Part shown: in pieces, positions 1 through 6,455 of the stretch
Numbering within the stretch: the stretch's first letter is position 1
Layout of the letters: each line of letters opens with the position of its first letter
Assembly: GCA_028876695.1 (NCBI GenBank)
Contig: JAGWRH010000023.1
Coordinates: 1-9,086 of the forward strand
Length of the DNA stretch: 9,086 nt
Reading direction: 5' to 3'
Source of the DNA: Acidobacteriota bacterium
GTDB taxonomy: Bacteria; Acidobacteriota; Terriglobia; Acidiferrales; UBA7541
The notes under the pieces: generated by a model
Told to the model about the DNA's origin: nothing
Database searches by the model: none
What the model saw: only the letters and a program-made list of their open reading frames with translations
Made by a program: the position numbers and the translations under genes

Positions 1-101
1 CCGGTGATGGCATACCTCCGCCCCGCGAGAAACGAACAGTTGACGTTCTCGAATAGAACGCGGGCACCGTAACGCATCGAAATGTTCGTGAGTGAAAGCA
101 C
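1..101 (-). CDS. ABC-F family ATP-binding protein, N-terminal fragment
   Basis: Minus-strand reading frame open from 101 to the left edge, so only the first 33 codons are visible. From the GTG at 101-99 it reads VLSLTNISMRYGARVLFENV and continues to GRRYAITG. This is the typical opening of ABC-F proteins (the YbiT/EttA/Uup-like group): a first beta strand, the A-loop aromatic region (MRYG), LFENV, and an approach to Walker A whose GxxGxGKS loop would fall just past the edge. ABC-F proteins are soluble, have two ATPase domains and act on ribosomes rather than as transporters; that role is family knowledge. I chose GTG at 101 because family members normally carry about eight residues before the MRYG motif. 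The alternative ATG at 77 would remove a conserved strand. There is no Shine-Dalgarno sequence, but a TATAAT hexamer lies 8 nt upstream of the start. The exact subfamily cannot be told from this fragment. Confidence 0.8.
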   Translation of the reverse strand, partial: MLSLTNISMRYGARVLFENVNCSFLAGRRYAIT

Positions 102-109
102 AATCTTTG

Positions 110-115
110 ATTATA
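110..115 (-). promoter_or_regulatory. -10 box for the ABC-F gene, near-leaderless
   Basis: The minus strand reads TATAAT, a perfect sigma-70 -10 hexamer, followed by eight bases and then the GTG start of the ABC-F gene. A transcript starting about seven bases after the box would begin two or so bases before the start codon. No convincing -35 hexamer is seen 16-18 bases upstream and there is no extended -10 TG. The assignment rests on the hexamer and its position. Confidence 0.5.
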
Positions 116-210
116 CCGCAGCCGTTCAGATCGCGTGCCGATGTTCCATCGCGAGACTTCGGCTGTATTTCCGAATCGTTTTGGAACGCCGCTGCATACG
201 AGGGCATGTC

Positions 211-237
211 GATACCACTTACACCACATCTGGTATC
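211..237. repeat. Inverted repeat GATACCA-N13-TGGTATC, operator-like
   Basis: Perfect 7-bp arms (211-217 and 231-237) are separated by 13 bp. The repeat lies in the roughly 200-bp spacer between the leftward ABC-F gene and the rightward membrane-protein gene. The centre-to-centre distance of the arms is 20 bp, about two helical turns, which fits a dimeric regulator better than a hairpin terminator; there is no T-tract. The rest of the spacer (102-309) shows no gene. Function is inference only. Confidence 0.35.
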
Positions 238-309
238 TCCGGCATCTGGCGGCCGCTGAACGACCGCTGGTAGTCTTTGCGATACTACGGCAGTACACTG
301 CCTGTTCAT

Positions 310-840
310 ATGACTATACAGTACTGGAAAGTGATCGATCCCCTGCGTCGCCCTGCAGTGGCGAAACCGGTGCGAGGCATACTGACCGGCGCCGCTCTTG
401 GAATCGCGGTGCTTTTGGTCTTTGCTTTCATCCGCATCGCGGCCGATTATTCGGGCGAATTCCAGCTGGAAAGCGCCGCAACGGCGGAAGCGCGCCTCGC
501 CGCGGCCGATGGTCGGAGCGACGGCGGCATCCGCGATGCAATTTTACAAAAAGCACAAGCGCTCGGATTGCCTGTCGATGAACACGCCATAAATGTGCAA
601 ATAACGCCGCCCGCGGAGCAAGATCAGAATATGGGGCATTTTCTGGTAGAGCTCGGCGTCCAAAAATCGGCGCGCAGTACAGGGCACGTCGAAATGGCGG
701 TTTCATACGACGTTCCTCATCGCAATTCCGGAGGCATTGCCACGGTACACTTCCGCTTCGCGGTAACCGCAAGAAAGTCCGCGCAGCTCGATATTGCAGA
801 GCGCGGTCGCACGTGGCTTTTCCCTGAAAAATTCGTATGA
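310..840 (+). CDS. Hypothetical single-pass membrane protein
   Basis: A 176-residue protein if started at the ATG at 310. The frame extends to a TTG at 277, and GTG codons at 331 and 370 are also possible; none has a clear ribosome binding site. A cytoplasmic stretch of about 22 residues (basic, with RRP and KPVR) is followed by one hydrophobic helix at residues 23-43 (GILTGAALGIAVLLVFAF). The rest is soluble and would lie outside the membrane by the positive-inside rule. That part contains an alpha region (DGGIRDAILQKAQALGLPVD, about 71-90) and then beta strands (INVQITPP, FLVELGV, VEMAVSYDVPH, ATVHFRFAVTAR). The order helix-IxVxI-VxYDVP-FxFxVxAR recalls the small DUF4845-like or pseudopilin-like periplasmic proteins, but I cannot confirm a family. 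It precedes lysA by 86 bp on the same strand. Function is unknown; it is real on length, composition and a coherent membrane topology. Confidence 0.6.
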   Translation: MTIQYWKVIDPLRRPAVAKPVRGILTGAALGIAVLLVFAFIRIAADYSGEFQLESAATAEARLAAADGRSDGGIRDAILQKAQALGLPVDEHAINVQITPPAEQDQNMGHFLVELGVQKSARSTGHVEMAVSYDVPHRNSGGIATVHFRFAVTARKSAQLDIAERGRTWLFPEKFV

Positions 841-926
841 TGGTTGCCCATGGCTGATTTCGATCGCTCCGGCACTCCATTCGCCATCCTGCAAGGCCCC
901 GCTGCCAGCCTCATGGATATTCGGCG

Positions 927-2315
927 ATGAATTCCACTGCGCTGCGAAAGGCGTTTTCGTCGCGCGCCTCCAAAGCGAGGCGTCGTCTGGATCCTTCGCA
1001 ATATACGCCGCGATATGAGTATCGCGGGCCCGCGACTGGACCGTCGAATATCGAGGTTTTACAGTGCGAAGGAGTTGCGCTGCCTCGGATTGCCGAGGAA
1101 GTCGGAACGCCCGCCTACATTTACAGCCGCGCTTCGATTGAATCCGCTTACCGGCAACTCGACCGCGCTTTCGGTTCGCTTTCGCACTCGATTTGTTACG
1201 CGGTTAAAGCCAACAGCAATCTCGCGATCCTGCGCCTCCTGGCTCGCCTGGGCAGCAGCTTCGATATTGTGTCCGGGGGCGAACTCGATCGCTTGCGTCG
1301 CATCGGCGTTCCGGGTCGTCGCATCGTGTTCTCCGGCGTCGGGAAAACGCGCGAGGAAATTCGCGACGCGCTGTGCTATCCCGGTTCGCGCGCCGTCCGC
1401 GGCGGCATTTTGCTCTTTAACATCGAATCCGCCGCGGAACTTGAGCTGTTTCTGGACGAAGCTGCTCGTCACACTGCCGCGGGCGGCGGAAAACCTTCGG
1501 CCGCGATACGCGTGAATCCAGACGTGCTCGCCGGCGGCCATCCGCATATTTCCACGGGACAACATCATCATAAATTCGGCATCGAGTGGGCCGAGGCGCG
1601 GCGCCTCTACTTGGCGCATCGAAATTCGTCCTCTTTCGTATGGCGCGGAATCAGTGCACATATCGGATCGCAGATTTTGACGGTCGCGCCGTACCGGCAA
1701 GTGCTTTCGCGCCTCGCCAATTGCATCCGCGACCTCTCGCGCCAAGGAGTTGCACTCGAATACGCGGACATCGGCGGCGGCCTGGGTATTCGTTACACAG
1801 ACGAACATCCGGTGCATCTGAGTGCCTTTGCGCAAGCCCTTGCCACCATCATTCGCCCGCTAGGCTGCCGGTTGCTCATCGAGCCGGGCCGCGCGCTCGT
1901 CGGCTCCGCGGGCGTTCTGCTCACGCGCGTTCTGTACGTGAAGGAGACGCCGGGCAAGAAATTCATCATCGTTGACGCGGCAATGAACGACCTGATTCGC
2001 CCCGTTCTATACAACGCGCGCCACCCCATCACACCGGTTCGGCGCGACCGCGCGTCGCGAGCCTCACTTGAAACAGTCGATGTCGTCGGCCCTGTGTGTG
2101 AAAGCGGCGATTATCTCGCGCGAGATTTGCCGATGCCGAATGTGAAGACGGGGGACCTGTTAGCGATCTGGGCCGCCGGAGCTTACGGTTTTGTGCAGGC
2201 GTCCAATTACAACTCGCGCCGCCGCCCCGCCGAAGTTCTCGTGGAAGGACGCCGGTTCCGCGTAGCGCGCCGCCGCCAGACCTACGACGATCTCGTTCGA
2301 GGCGAAGAGGCGTAG
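927..2315 (+). CDS. lysA: Diaminopimelate decarboxylase
   Basis: Catalyses the last step of lysine synthesis, PLP-dependent decarboxylation of meso-diaminopimelate, in the cytoplasm. The protein has 462 residues and an alanine-racemase-like TIM barrel followed by a beta domain. Visible motifs: CYAVKANSN with the PLP-binding lysine at K94; FDIVSGGEL (112-120); NPDV (198-201) and HKFGIE (215-220); HIGSQI (245-250); the phosphate-binding DIGGGLG (281-287); EPGR (319-322); and CESGDYLA (391-398), whose cysteine completes the neighbouring subunit's active site in characterised LysA. The ATG at 927 is the only ATG, GTG or TTG in frame before the conserved LQCEGVALPRIAEEVGTPAY region (45-64). The protein therefore carries some 28 extra, arginine-rich residues compared with typical family members of about 410-430 residues. 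No good Shine-Dalgarno precedes it. The siroheme synthase gene starts one base after its TAG, so the two are probably co-transcribed. Confidence 0.95.
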   Translation: MNSTALRKAFSSRASKARRRLDPSQYTPRYEYRGPATGPSNIEVLQCEGVALPRIAEEVGTPAYIYSRASIESAYRQLDRAFGSLSHSICYAVKANSNLAILRLLARLGSSFDIVSGGELDRLRRIGVPGRRIVFSGVGKTREEIRDALCYPGSRAVRGGILLFNIESAAELELFLDEAARHTAAGGGKPSAAIRVNPDVLAGGHPHISTGQHHHKFGIEWAEARRLYLAHRNSSSFVWRGISAHIGSQILTVAPYRQVLSRLANCIRDLSRQGVALEYADIGGGLGIRYTDEHPVHLSAFAQALATIIRPLGCRLLIEPGRALVGSAGVLLTRVLYVKETPGKKFIIVDAAMNDLIRPVLYNARHPITPVRRDRASRASLETVDVVGPVCESGDYLARDLPMPNVKTGDLLAIWAAGAYGFVQASNYNSRRRPAEVLVEGRRFRVARRRQTYDDLVRGEEA

Positions 2316-2316
2316 A

Positions 2317-2943
2317 ATGGCGCTTTTCCCGGCATTTCTGAAGCTCGGTGGGCGACGTTGCCTGGTTGTCGGCGCCGGTCGAGTGGGCGAAAAGAAGATT
2401 GCGAGTCTGCTTCGGGCTGGCGCCGAAATCCGAGTGGTCGCCCCGAAAGCTACTCGCCGCGTGCGCGCGTGGGCGCGCGCGAGAAAGATTCGCTGGGATG
2501 CGCGCCCATTCCGCGCTTCCGATTTGGCCGGCACGTTCTTGGTCGTCGCCGCAACGCCCTCGCCAGGCCTGCACGCGGAAATTCACGCGCAGGCGCGGCG
2601 CCGCGGCGTGCTCTGCAACGCGGTGGACGATCCCGAGCACTGCGACTTTTACTATGGCGCCGTGGTTCGGCGTGGCGCGCTGCAAATCGCCGTCTCAACA
2701 GAAGGCCACAGCCCCGCGCTCGCTCAGCGCCTGAAGAGGAAAATCGCCGCGGAATTCGGCCCTGATTACAAATCCTGGCTGGCTAAGATCGGAAAAACGC
2801 GAAAGCGCCTATTCGCTGAGCGCAATCTCCCGCCCGCACGCCGCGCGGCCATCTTGCGCCGCCTCGCGAGCGAAAAGTCCTTCCAAACGTTTCAGCACAG
2901 GTCGAAGGGTGGGCGCATGCAGCCGCGCAAATCACGCAAATGA
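2317..2943 (+). CDS. Siroheme synthase, precorrin-2 dehydrogenase/ferrochelatase (CysG N-terminal/Met8p type)
   Basis: A 208-residue protein expected to oxidise precorrin-2 to sirohydrochlorin with NAD+ and then insert iron to give siroheme, the cofactor of sulfite and nitrite reductases. The N-terminal Rossmann fold is clear: residues 1-18 (MALFPAFLKLGGRRCLVV) lead into GAGRVG (19-24), the dinucleotide loop. NAVDDPEHCDF (101-111) holds the aspartate pair in the position of the catalytic Asp of CysG and Met8p. IAVSTEGHSPALAQRLKRKI (124-143) is the conserved helix-capping region with the serine that is phosphorylated in CysG. The methyltransferase half of enterobacterial CysG is absent, so this is the stand-alone form; a separate uroporphyrinogen methyltransferase would be needed. 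The last 30 or so residues are very basic and not conserved as far as I can tell. The start is well placed: AAGAGG ends seven bases before the ATG, inside the end of lysA. The gene is often labelled cysG in databases, but that name denotes the fused enzyme. Confidence 0.9.
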   Translation: MALFPAFLKLGGRRCLVVGAGRVGEKKIASLLRAGAEIRVVAPKATRRVRAWARARKIRWDARPFRASDLAGTFLVVAATPSPGLHAEIHAQARRRGVLCNAVDDPEHCDFYYGAVVRRGALQIAVSTEGHSPALAQRLKRKIAAEFGPDYKSWLAKIGKTRKRLFAERNLPPARRAAILRRLASEKSFQTFQHRSKGGRMQPRKSRK

Positions 2944-3044
2944 TGGATCCCTGGTCCGATTTCACCGCGACACCGCATTTCTTCATCGGAAAGACGAATG
3001 ACTGCCATCCGGATTTCGACGAACCGCGCTCGCGCTTCGCCTGA
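2940..3044 (+). CDS. Possible 34-residue small ORF overlapping the siroheme synthase stop
   Basis: An ATG at 2940 overlaps the preceding TGA as ATGA, a classic translational-coupling arrangement. The frame runs 34 codons and stops with TGA at 3042-3044. The product begins MMDPWSDFTATPHFFIGKTN and is aromatic-rich and acidic towards its end. About three quarters of its third codon positions are G or C, in keeping with coding sequence, but the background is GC-rich too. I recognise no family and there is no separate Shine-Dalgarno. It may be chance, or a remnant of a gene that once followed in the operon. Confidence 0.2.
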   Translation: MMDPWSDFTATPHFFIGKTNDCHPDFDEPRSRFA

Positions 3045-3067
3045 TACGATTCCTCACCTTCGCCGAT

Positions 3068-3117
3068 GCGGCCGGGTCGCGGTCTCCCCCCCACCCGCAC
3101 CATCCGTGCCCGGCCGC
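3068..3117. terminator. GC-rich inverted repeat in the convergent gap, possible bidirectional terminator
   Basis: The arms GCGGCCGGG (3068-3076) and CCCGGCCGC (3109-3117) are perfect 9-bp complements around a 32-base loop that includes a run of seven C. It lies between the 3' ends of the siroheme synthase and the HemD-like gene, where a shared terminator would be expected. There is no T-tract on either side and the loop is long, so it is not a canonical intrinsic terminator. Confidence 0.3.
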
Positions 3118-3143
3118 TAAATTCTTCGAACCGCTAGCCGGCT

Positions 3144-4016
3144 TCACTCGCTCCCGCCGCTGCGCTTGACGGCAACAATCGCTGCGGCCCGTCGGGCAGC
3201 CTCATTCACAAGAAAACCCATCTTCGGATGTTCGGGCTCGAAATCGATCGCCAGTCCATTCTCCCGCGCCTCCTCTGAAGTCACCGGCCCGATCGACCCC
3301 ACTGCGACTCGCTCGAATCCCTTGCGCAGTTCTCGCTCCAGTCCCATTTCCTGCGCGATCCTCAACAGGTGCAATACCTGTACTGACGTGGTAAATAGGG
3401 CCACGTCGACCGCACTTCGCGTCGCCATTTCCACCGCCGCCCGCAGCGGACCCGTGTCCTCCGGCAGCTCCCATCGGTACACGGGCACGCGAGTCACTTG
3501 CGCGCCGCGGGCCGCGAGTCCGTCCAAGAGTTCCTGATTCGGCGCGCCGTACTCCTGCACCGCCAGGCGCTTTCCACGCAGCGGAAATGACGCCGATTTT
3601 TCGTCCAGTACGCGCAACAAATCCTTCCACGTATTCGGCTCCGGGACTGCGATGCTTGCGTCCACCCCCATCTCTTTGAGAGCCGCCACCGGCTTCGGGC
3701 CGCGCGCCACCACCGCGACTTTTTTCAGCGCGTCCCGAAATTCGTCCAGCGGGAACACCGCCTCCGCCACCCGCGCAAGCGCCCGAGTCCCGACGCCGGT
3801 GAGAAAAATCACCATGTCGAACCGGCTGGCATTCAGCTCTCTCACAAACGCCAGCGCTTCCATATTCGATTCCAGCGGAATTTCACGCATCGACGGAACC
3901 ACGATCGCTTTCCCGCCGTAGCTTTCAATCAGCTTGGCCATTTCGGCGCCGCGCCGGCTTTCAAACGCCAGCACACGCAAGCCGGCCAGCCCATTTTGTT
4001 TCGGTCGATTTCCCAT
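3144..4016 (-). CDS. hemD: Uroporphyrinogen-III synthase (HemD-like)
   Basis: A 290-residue protein expected to cyclise hydroxymethylbilane to uroporphyrinogen III, the branch point to heme, siroheme and corrins. The family is poorly conserved, but its two-lobed pattern is visible. Lobe 1 starts with LRVLAFESRRGAEMAKLIES (13-32) and continues with VVPSMREIP (39-47) and MVIFLTGVGTRAL (68-80). The return strand is VARGPKPVAALKEMGVDA (103-120). Lobe 2 has LAVQEYGAPNQELLDGLAAR (151-170), VTRVPVYRWELP (174-185) and DVALFTTSVQVLHLL (204-218). The last conserved part is VAVGSIGPVTSEEARENGL (237-255) and PEHPKMGFLVNEAA (261-274). The VQEYG and VPVYRW segments resemble stand-alone HemD-like proteins linked to nitrite or sulfite metabolism in actinobacteria more than those of hemACD operons; that is from memory. 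The gene follows purH by 33 bp on the same strand and probably shares its transcript. The ATG at 4016 has only a weak GGAC upstream. Confidence 0.85.
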   Translation of the reverse strand: MGNRPKQNGLAGLRVLAFESRRGAEMAKLIESYGGKAIVVPSMREIPLESNMEALAFVRELNASRFDMVIFLTGVGTRALARVAEAVFPLDEFRDALKKVAVVARGPKPVAALKEMGVDASIAVPEPNTWKDLLRVLDEKSASFPLRGKRLAVQEYGAPNQELLDGLAARGAQVTRVPVYRWELPEDTGPLRAAVEMATRSAVDVALFTTSVQVLHLLRIAQEMGLERELRKGFERVAVGSIGPVTSEEARENGLAIDFEPEHPKMGFLVNEAARRAAAIVAVKRSGGSE

Positions 4017-4049
4017 CTGTCGTCCAGCCGCCGATGCGGCAAATCGCGG

Positions 4050-5621
4050 TTAATGACGGAAATGCCTGGCGCCAGTGAATACCATCGCCAACCCTAGCTT
4101 GTTTGCCGAGGCGATCGAATCCGCGTCACGGACCGAGCCGCCTGGCTGAATAATGGCCGTCGCACCCGCGTTTCCCGCGGCTTCCACGCAATCGGAGAAT
4201 GGGAAAAACGCGTCCGACGCCATCACACTGCCATCGAGCGAGAGTCCCGCCTCCGCCGCCTTTCGCTCCGCGATCTTCACCGAATCGATTCGGCTCATCT
4301 GGCCGGCTCCGATACCTACCGTCGCTCCGTCGCGCGCGAATACGATCGCGTTCGACTTCACGTGTTTGCACACGATCCAGGCGAAGATCATCGCGCGCAT
4401 CTCCGCGGCCGTCGGCGCGCGCTCCGTCGCCACCTTCAGATCGGACTCCTTCAGCTCGTGCCGGTCCGGCTCCTGAACGAGCACACCGCCGGCAATCCGC
4501 TTCAGCTCGAGTTCCGCCGGCGCCTCCTCGCGCGGCATGTCTATCAGCCGCAAATTTTTCTTGCTGGATAGCTGTTCGATCGCCGCGGCCTCGTACCCCG
4601 GTGCGGCAACGCATTCCACGAAAAGCTTCGCCAGCTCGCCCGCTGTCGCGGCATCGACCACGCGATTGAATGCAACCACGCCGCCGAATGCAGACACCGG
4701 ATCGCATGCCAGCGCCTTCACGTACGCGTCGCGCAGCGACTCCTGTTCCGCCGCGCCGCACGGGTTGTTGTGTTTGATGATCGCCGCGGCTGGTCGCCCG
4801 AACTCCATTGCCAGCGCCCACGCCGAATCGAGATCGACGAGATTGTTATAGGAAAGTTCCTTGCCCTGAAGCTGCTTCGCCGCCGCGAAGCCCGCCGCGG
4901 CGCGGCCTGCCGCAACGTAGAGTGCCGCTGCTTGATGCGGGTTTTCGCCATAACGCATCGCCTCGCGCCGTTCCAGTGCCACGTGCAGCCGGTGCGGCAA
5001 CTTCTCGAGCGTTCCGATCGCCACTTTCCCATTAGCGGTCAGGCGCTCCAACTCCGTCGCAATTTCTCCGTCGTACCGCGCGGTTCGCGCGAACGCCTTG
5101 CGAGCCAAATCGAGCCGCAGGCCCTGGCTCAGGACGCCTGTTTCGCGCAATTCTTTCGCCACCGGAGCGTAATCCGCTGGATCGGTAATCACGCCCACGC
5201 TTTGGAAATTTTTGGCCGCTGACCGCACCATCGCAGGCCCGCCGATATCGATATTCTCGATCAGCTCTTCCGCCGTTACGTCGGGCCTGGCGGCTGTCGC
5301 CGAAAATGGGTAGAGGTTCACCGCCACAAGATCGATCGGTTGAATTGCGTGCTGCGATATCTCGCGCTGATCCTCCGCCTTCCCCCGCTGAAACAAAATG
5401 CCGCCGTGCACTTTCGGATGCAGCGTCTTCACGCGCCCGCCAAGCATCTCCGGCCAGCCCGTCAGGTCAGACACATCGCGAACCTTCACGCCGCTCTCGC
5501 GAAGCAGCTTGGCCGTGCCGCCCGTCGAGACAATCTCAATCCCCATCGACGCAAGCGTGCGCGCAAACTCCGCCACGCCGGTCTTGTCGTACACGCTGAT
5601 GAGCGCCCGTTCGATCTTCAC
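4050..5621 (-). CDS. purH: Bifunctional AICAR transformylase/IMP cyclohydrolase
   Basis: Catalyses the last two steps of de novo IMP synthesis: formylation of AICAR with 10-formyl-THF, then ring closure. I start it at the GTG at 5621, giving 523 residues (E. coli PurH is about 529) and the standard opening VKIERALISVYDKTG. The frame stays open to 5717, but the extra 32 residues are low-complexity and basic and have no family counterpart. The sequence GAGGT nine bases before the GTG supports this start. The N-terminal MGS-like cyclohydrolase domain shows STGGTAK (32-38), GRVKTLHPKVHGG (62-74), NLYPF and DIGGPAMVRSAAKN. The C-terminal transformylase domain shows RYGENPHQ (223-230), KELSYNNLVDLD, the catalytic KHNNPCG (283-289), SAFGG, GAGQMSR, SDAFFPFSD (469-477), QPGGSVRD (492-499) and the terminal FTGARHFRH. 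No key residue is missing. It is followed closely by the HemD-like gene. Confidence 0.97.
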   Translation of the reverse strand: MKIERALISVYDKTGVAEFARTLASMGIEIVSTGGTAKLLRESGVKVRDVSDLTGWPEMLGGRVKTLHPKVHGGILFQRGKAEDQREISQHAIQPIDLVAVNLYPFSATAARPDVTAEELIENIDIGGPAMVRSAAKNFQSVGVITDPADYAPVAKELRETGVLSQGLRLDLARKAFARTARYDGEIATELERLTANGKVAIGTLEKLPHRLHVALERREAMRYGENPHQAAALYVAAGRAAAGFAAAKQLQGKELSYNNLVDLDSAWALAMEFGRPAAAIIKHNNPCGAAEQESLRDAYVKALACDPVSAFGGVVAFNRVVDAATAGELAKLFVECVAAPGYEAAAIEQLSSKKNLRLIDMPREEAPAELELKRIAGGVLVQEPDRHELKESDLKVATERAPTAAEMRAMIFAWIVCKHVKSNAIVFARDGATVGIGAGQMSRIDSVKIAERKAAEAGLSLDGSVMASDAFFPFSDCVEAAGNAGATAIIQPGGSVRDADSIASANKLGLAMVFTGARHFRH

Positions 5622-5686
5622 GATGCGTTTACCTCGCGTGAATGCAACGTCTCGCCCGCCGTGCGTCCTGCCGAAAGCGTCGCGAT

Positions 5687-5705
5687 CCGCGCGAATTCCG
5701 CGCGG
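5687..5705 (-). promoter_or_regulatory. GC hairpin in the purH leader
   Basis: The arms CCGCGCG (5687-5693) and CGCGCGG (5699-5705) are perfect complements around a 5-base loop, 66-84 bases upstream of the purH GTG. A second near-palindrome, GCGCA-T-TGCGC, lies about 20 bases further upstream in the leader. No T-tract follows on the minus strand and no purine riboswitch core is recognised. It could be a weak terminator for the preceding gene, a leader structure, or chance in GC-rich DNA. Confidence 0.2.
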
Positions 5706-5816
5706 GCTGGAGCGCATTGCGCCACAGCGCGGAGGCGACGCGGCCAGTTTAACCGTTTGCCTCGGATTTCGAAGTGAATTTTGGAACGAGGACCGATCTA
5801 GCGAGCTGCCAAACTT

Positions 5817-6455
5817 TTACCGCGATACCCGCGCTTTCAACTTCACGCGCCCCGCTTCGATGCTGACGGTATATTCCACCTCGCGCCCGCCTTTTTCTTT
5901 CAGGCTGCGCGTCTTCTGCCTCACGAAGTTCTCGAAGTCCTGCAGGCTCGGAGCGCCTGCGCTTTCACCGGTTCCTTCGCGCATCTCCATCAACTTACGG
6001 TAAAGCTCCTGAACTTTCCCGAGGTCCCGCTCCGGATCGGCAATCGACGCGGAAAACGGCTTGCCCGCCGCTTTCTTTCCCTTCTTGCCGTTCGTTTCGG
6101 GATGCGCGGCGGCGTGCTCGGCCGCGGCATGAGCGCGTTCTGCTTCGATCAGTTTGGCGGCCGCGCCGAAATGGTGCTGCTCGATTCCGGCTTCCTTTTG
6201 CATGGTTTTCTTGCGCCACATATCGCAGTATTTCGCGTACGTCTGCGCCAGGTTATTGAACCGGAATCGCTGCGCGAATTTCAGATCGCCGATACGTTCG
6301 TTGTAACGGCGCACCGTCGTATCCACCCGCCACTGCGTGTCCGCGGGCGGACGCTTGCGCCCGCCGCCGAAATATTGCTCGTACTCGATTTTCAGCGCGC
6401 GGATATCGCGCTCCAGCTGGCTGAGATCTTCGTCGATATTGGGTGCTTGTGGCAT
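5817..6455 (-). CDS. MXAN_5187 C-terminal-domain-like conserved protein of unknown function
   Basis: A 212-residue, soluble, highly charged protein with no signal peptide or membrane helix. The N-terminal half is helical: a heptad-like stretch (IDEDLSQLERDIRALKIEYE, 7-26) ends in QYFGGGRKRPP (27-37). Then come RVDTTVRRYNERI and the most conserved-looking segment, KFAQRFRFNNLAQTYAKYCD (59-78), with MWRKK after it. An Ala/Lys-rich linker (about 105-133) leads to a second helical part, LYRKLMEMREGTGE (151-164), then LQDFENFVRQKTRSLKEKGG (171-190) and a terminal beta pair (VEYTVSIEAGRVKLKARV, 193-210). This order matches proteins annotated as MXAN_5187 family or C-terminal domain in myxobacteria and Acidobacteriota, as I recall them; the function is not known to me. 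It is divergent from selA across 140 bp and 195 bp upstream of purH on the same strand. The ATG at 6455 is the only good start, though it lacks a clear Shine-Dalgarno. Confidence 0.75.
   Translation of the reverse strand: MPQAPNIDEDLSQLERDIRALKIEYEQYFGGGRKRPPADTQWRVDTTVRRYNERIGDLKFAQRFRFNNLAQTYAKYCDMWRKKTMQKEAGIEQHHFGAAAKLIEAERAHAAAEHAAAHPETNGKKGKKAAGKPFSASIADPERDLGKVQELYRKLMEMREGTGESAGAPSLQDFENFVRQKTRSLKEKGGREVEYTVSIEAGRVKLKARVSR

Noticed and set aside
40..45. TTGACG as a rightward -35 box.
   Set aside because: It lies inside the minus-strand ABC-F coding region and has no -10 partner at 16-18 bp.
291..326. CAGTAC and GTACTG inverted repeat, and the GTAGT/ACTAC pair just upstream, around the start of the membrane-protein gene.
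   Set aside because: The arms are only 5-6 bp, they overlap several alternative pairings, and part lies in the likely coding start; indistinguishable from chance.
1059..1835. Long minus-strand reading frame opposite lysA.
   Set aside because: Shadow of lysA; its translation has no recognisable domain, while the plus-strand frame has every LysA motif.
2941..3120. In-frame read-through of the siroheme synthase TGA as selenocysteine, since the frame stays open for 58 more codons to a TAA and selA is nearby.
   Set aside because: No SECIS-like hairpin follows the TGA, the preceding residues are a non-conserved basic tail, and an open run of this length is not rare in GC-rich DNA.
5622..5717. Upstream extension of purH by 32 residues to an ATG at 5717.
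   Set aside because: The extra residues are basic and low in complexity, the family begins at the VKIERALIS segment, and a GAGGT ribosome binding site serves the GTG at 5621.
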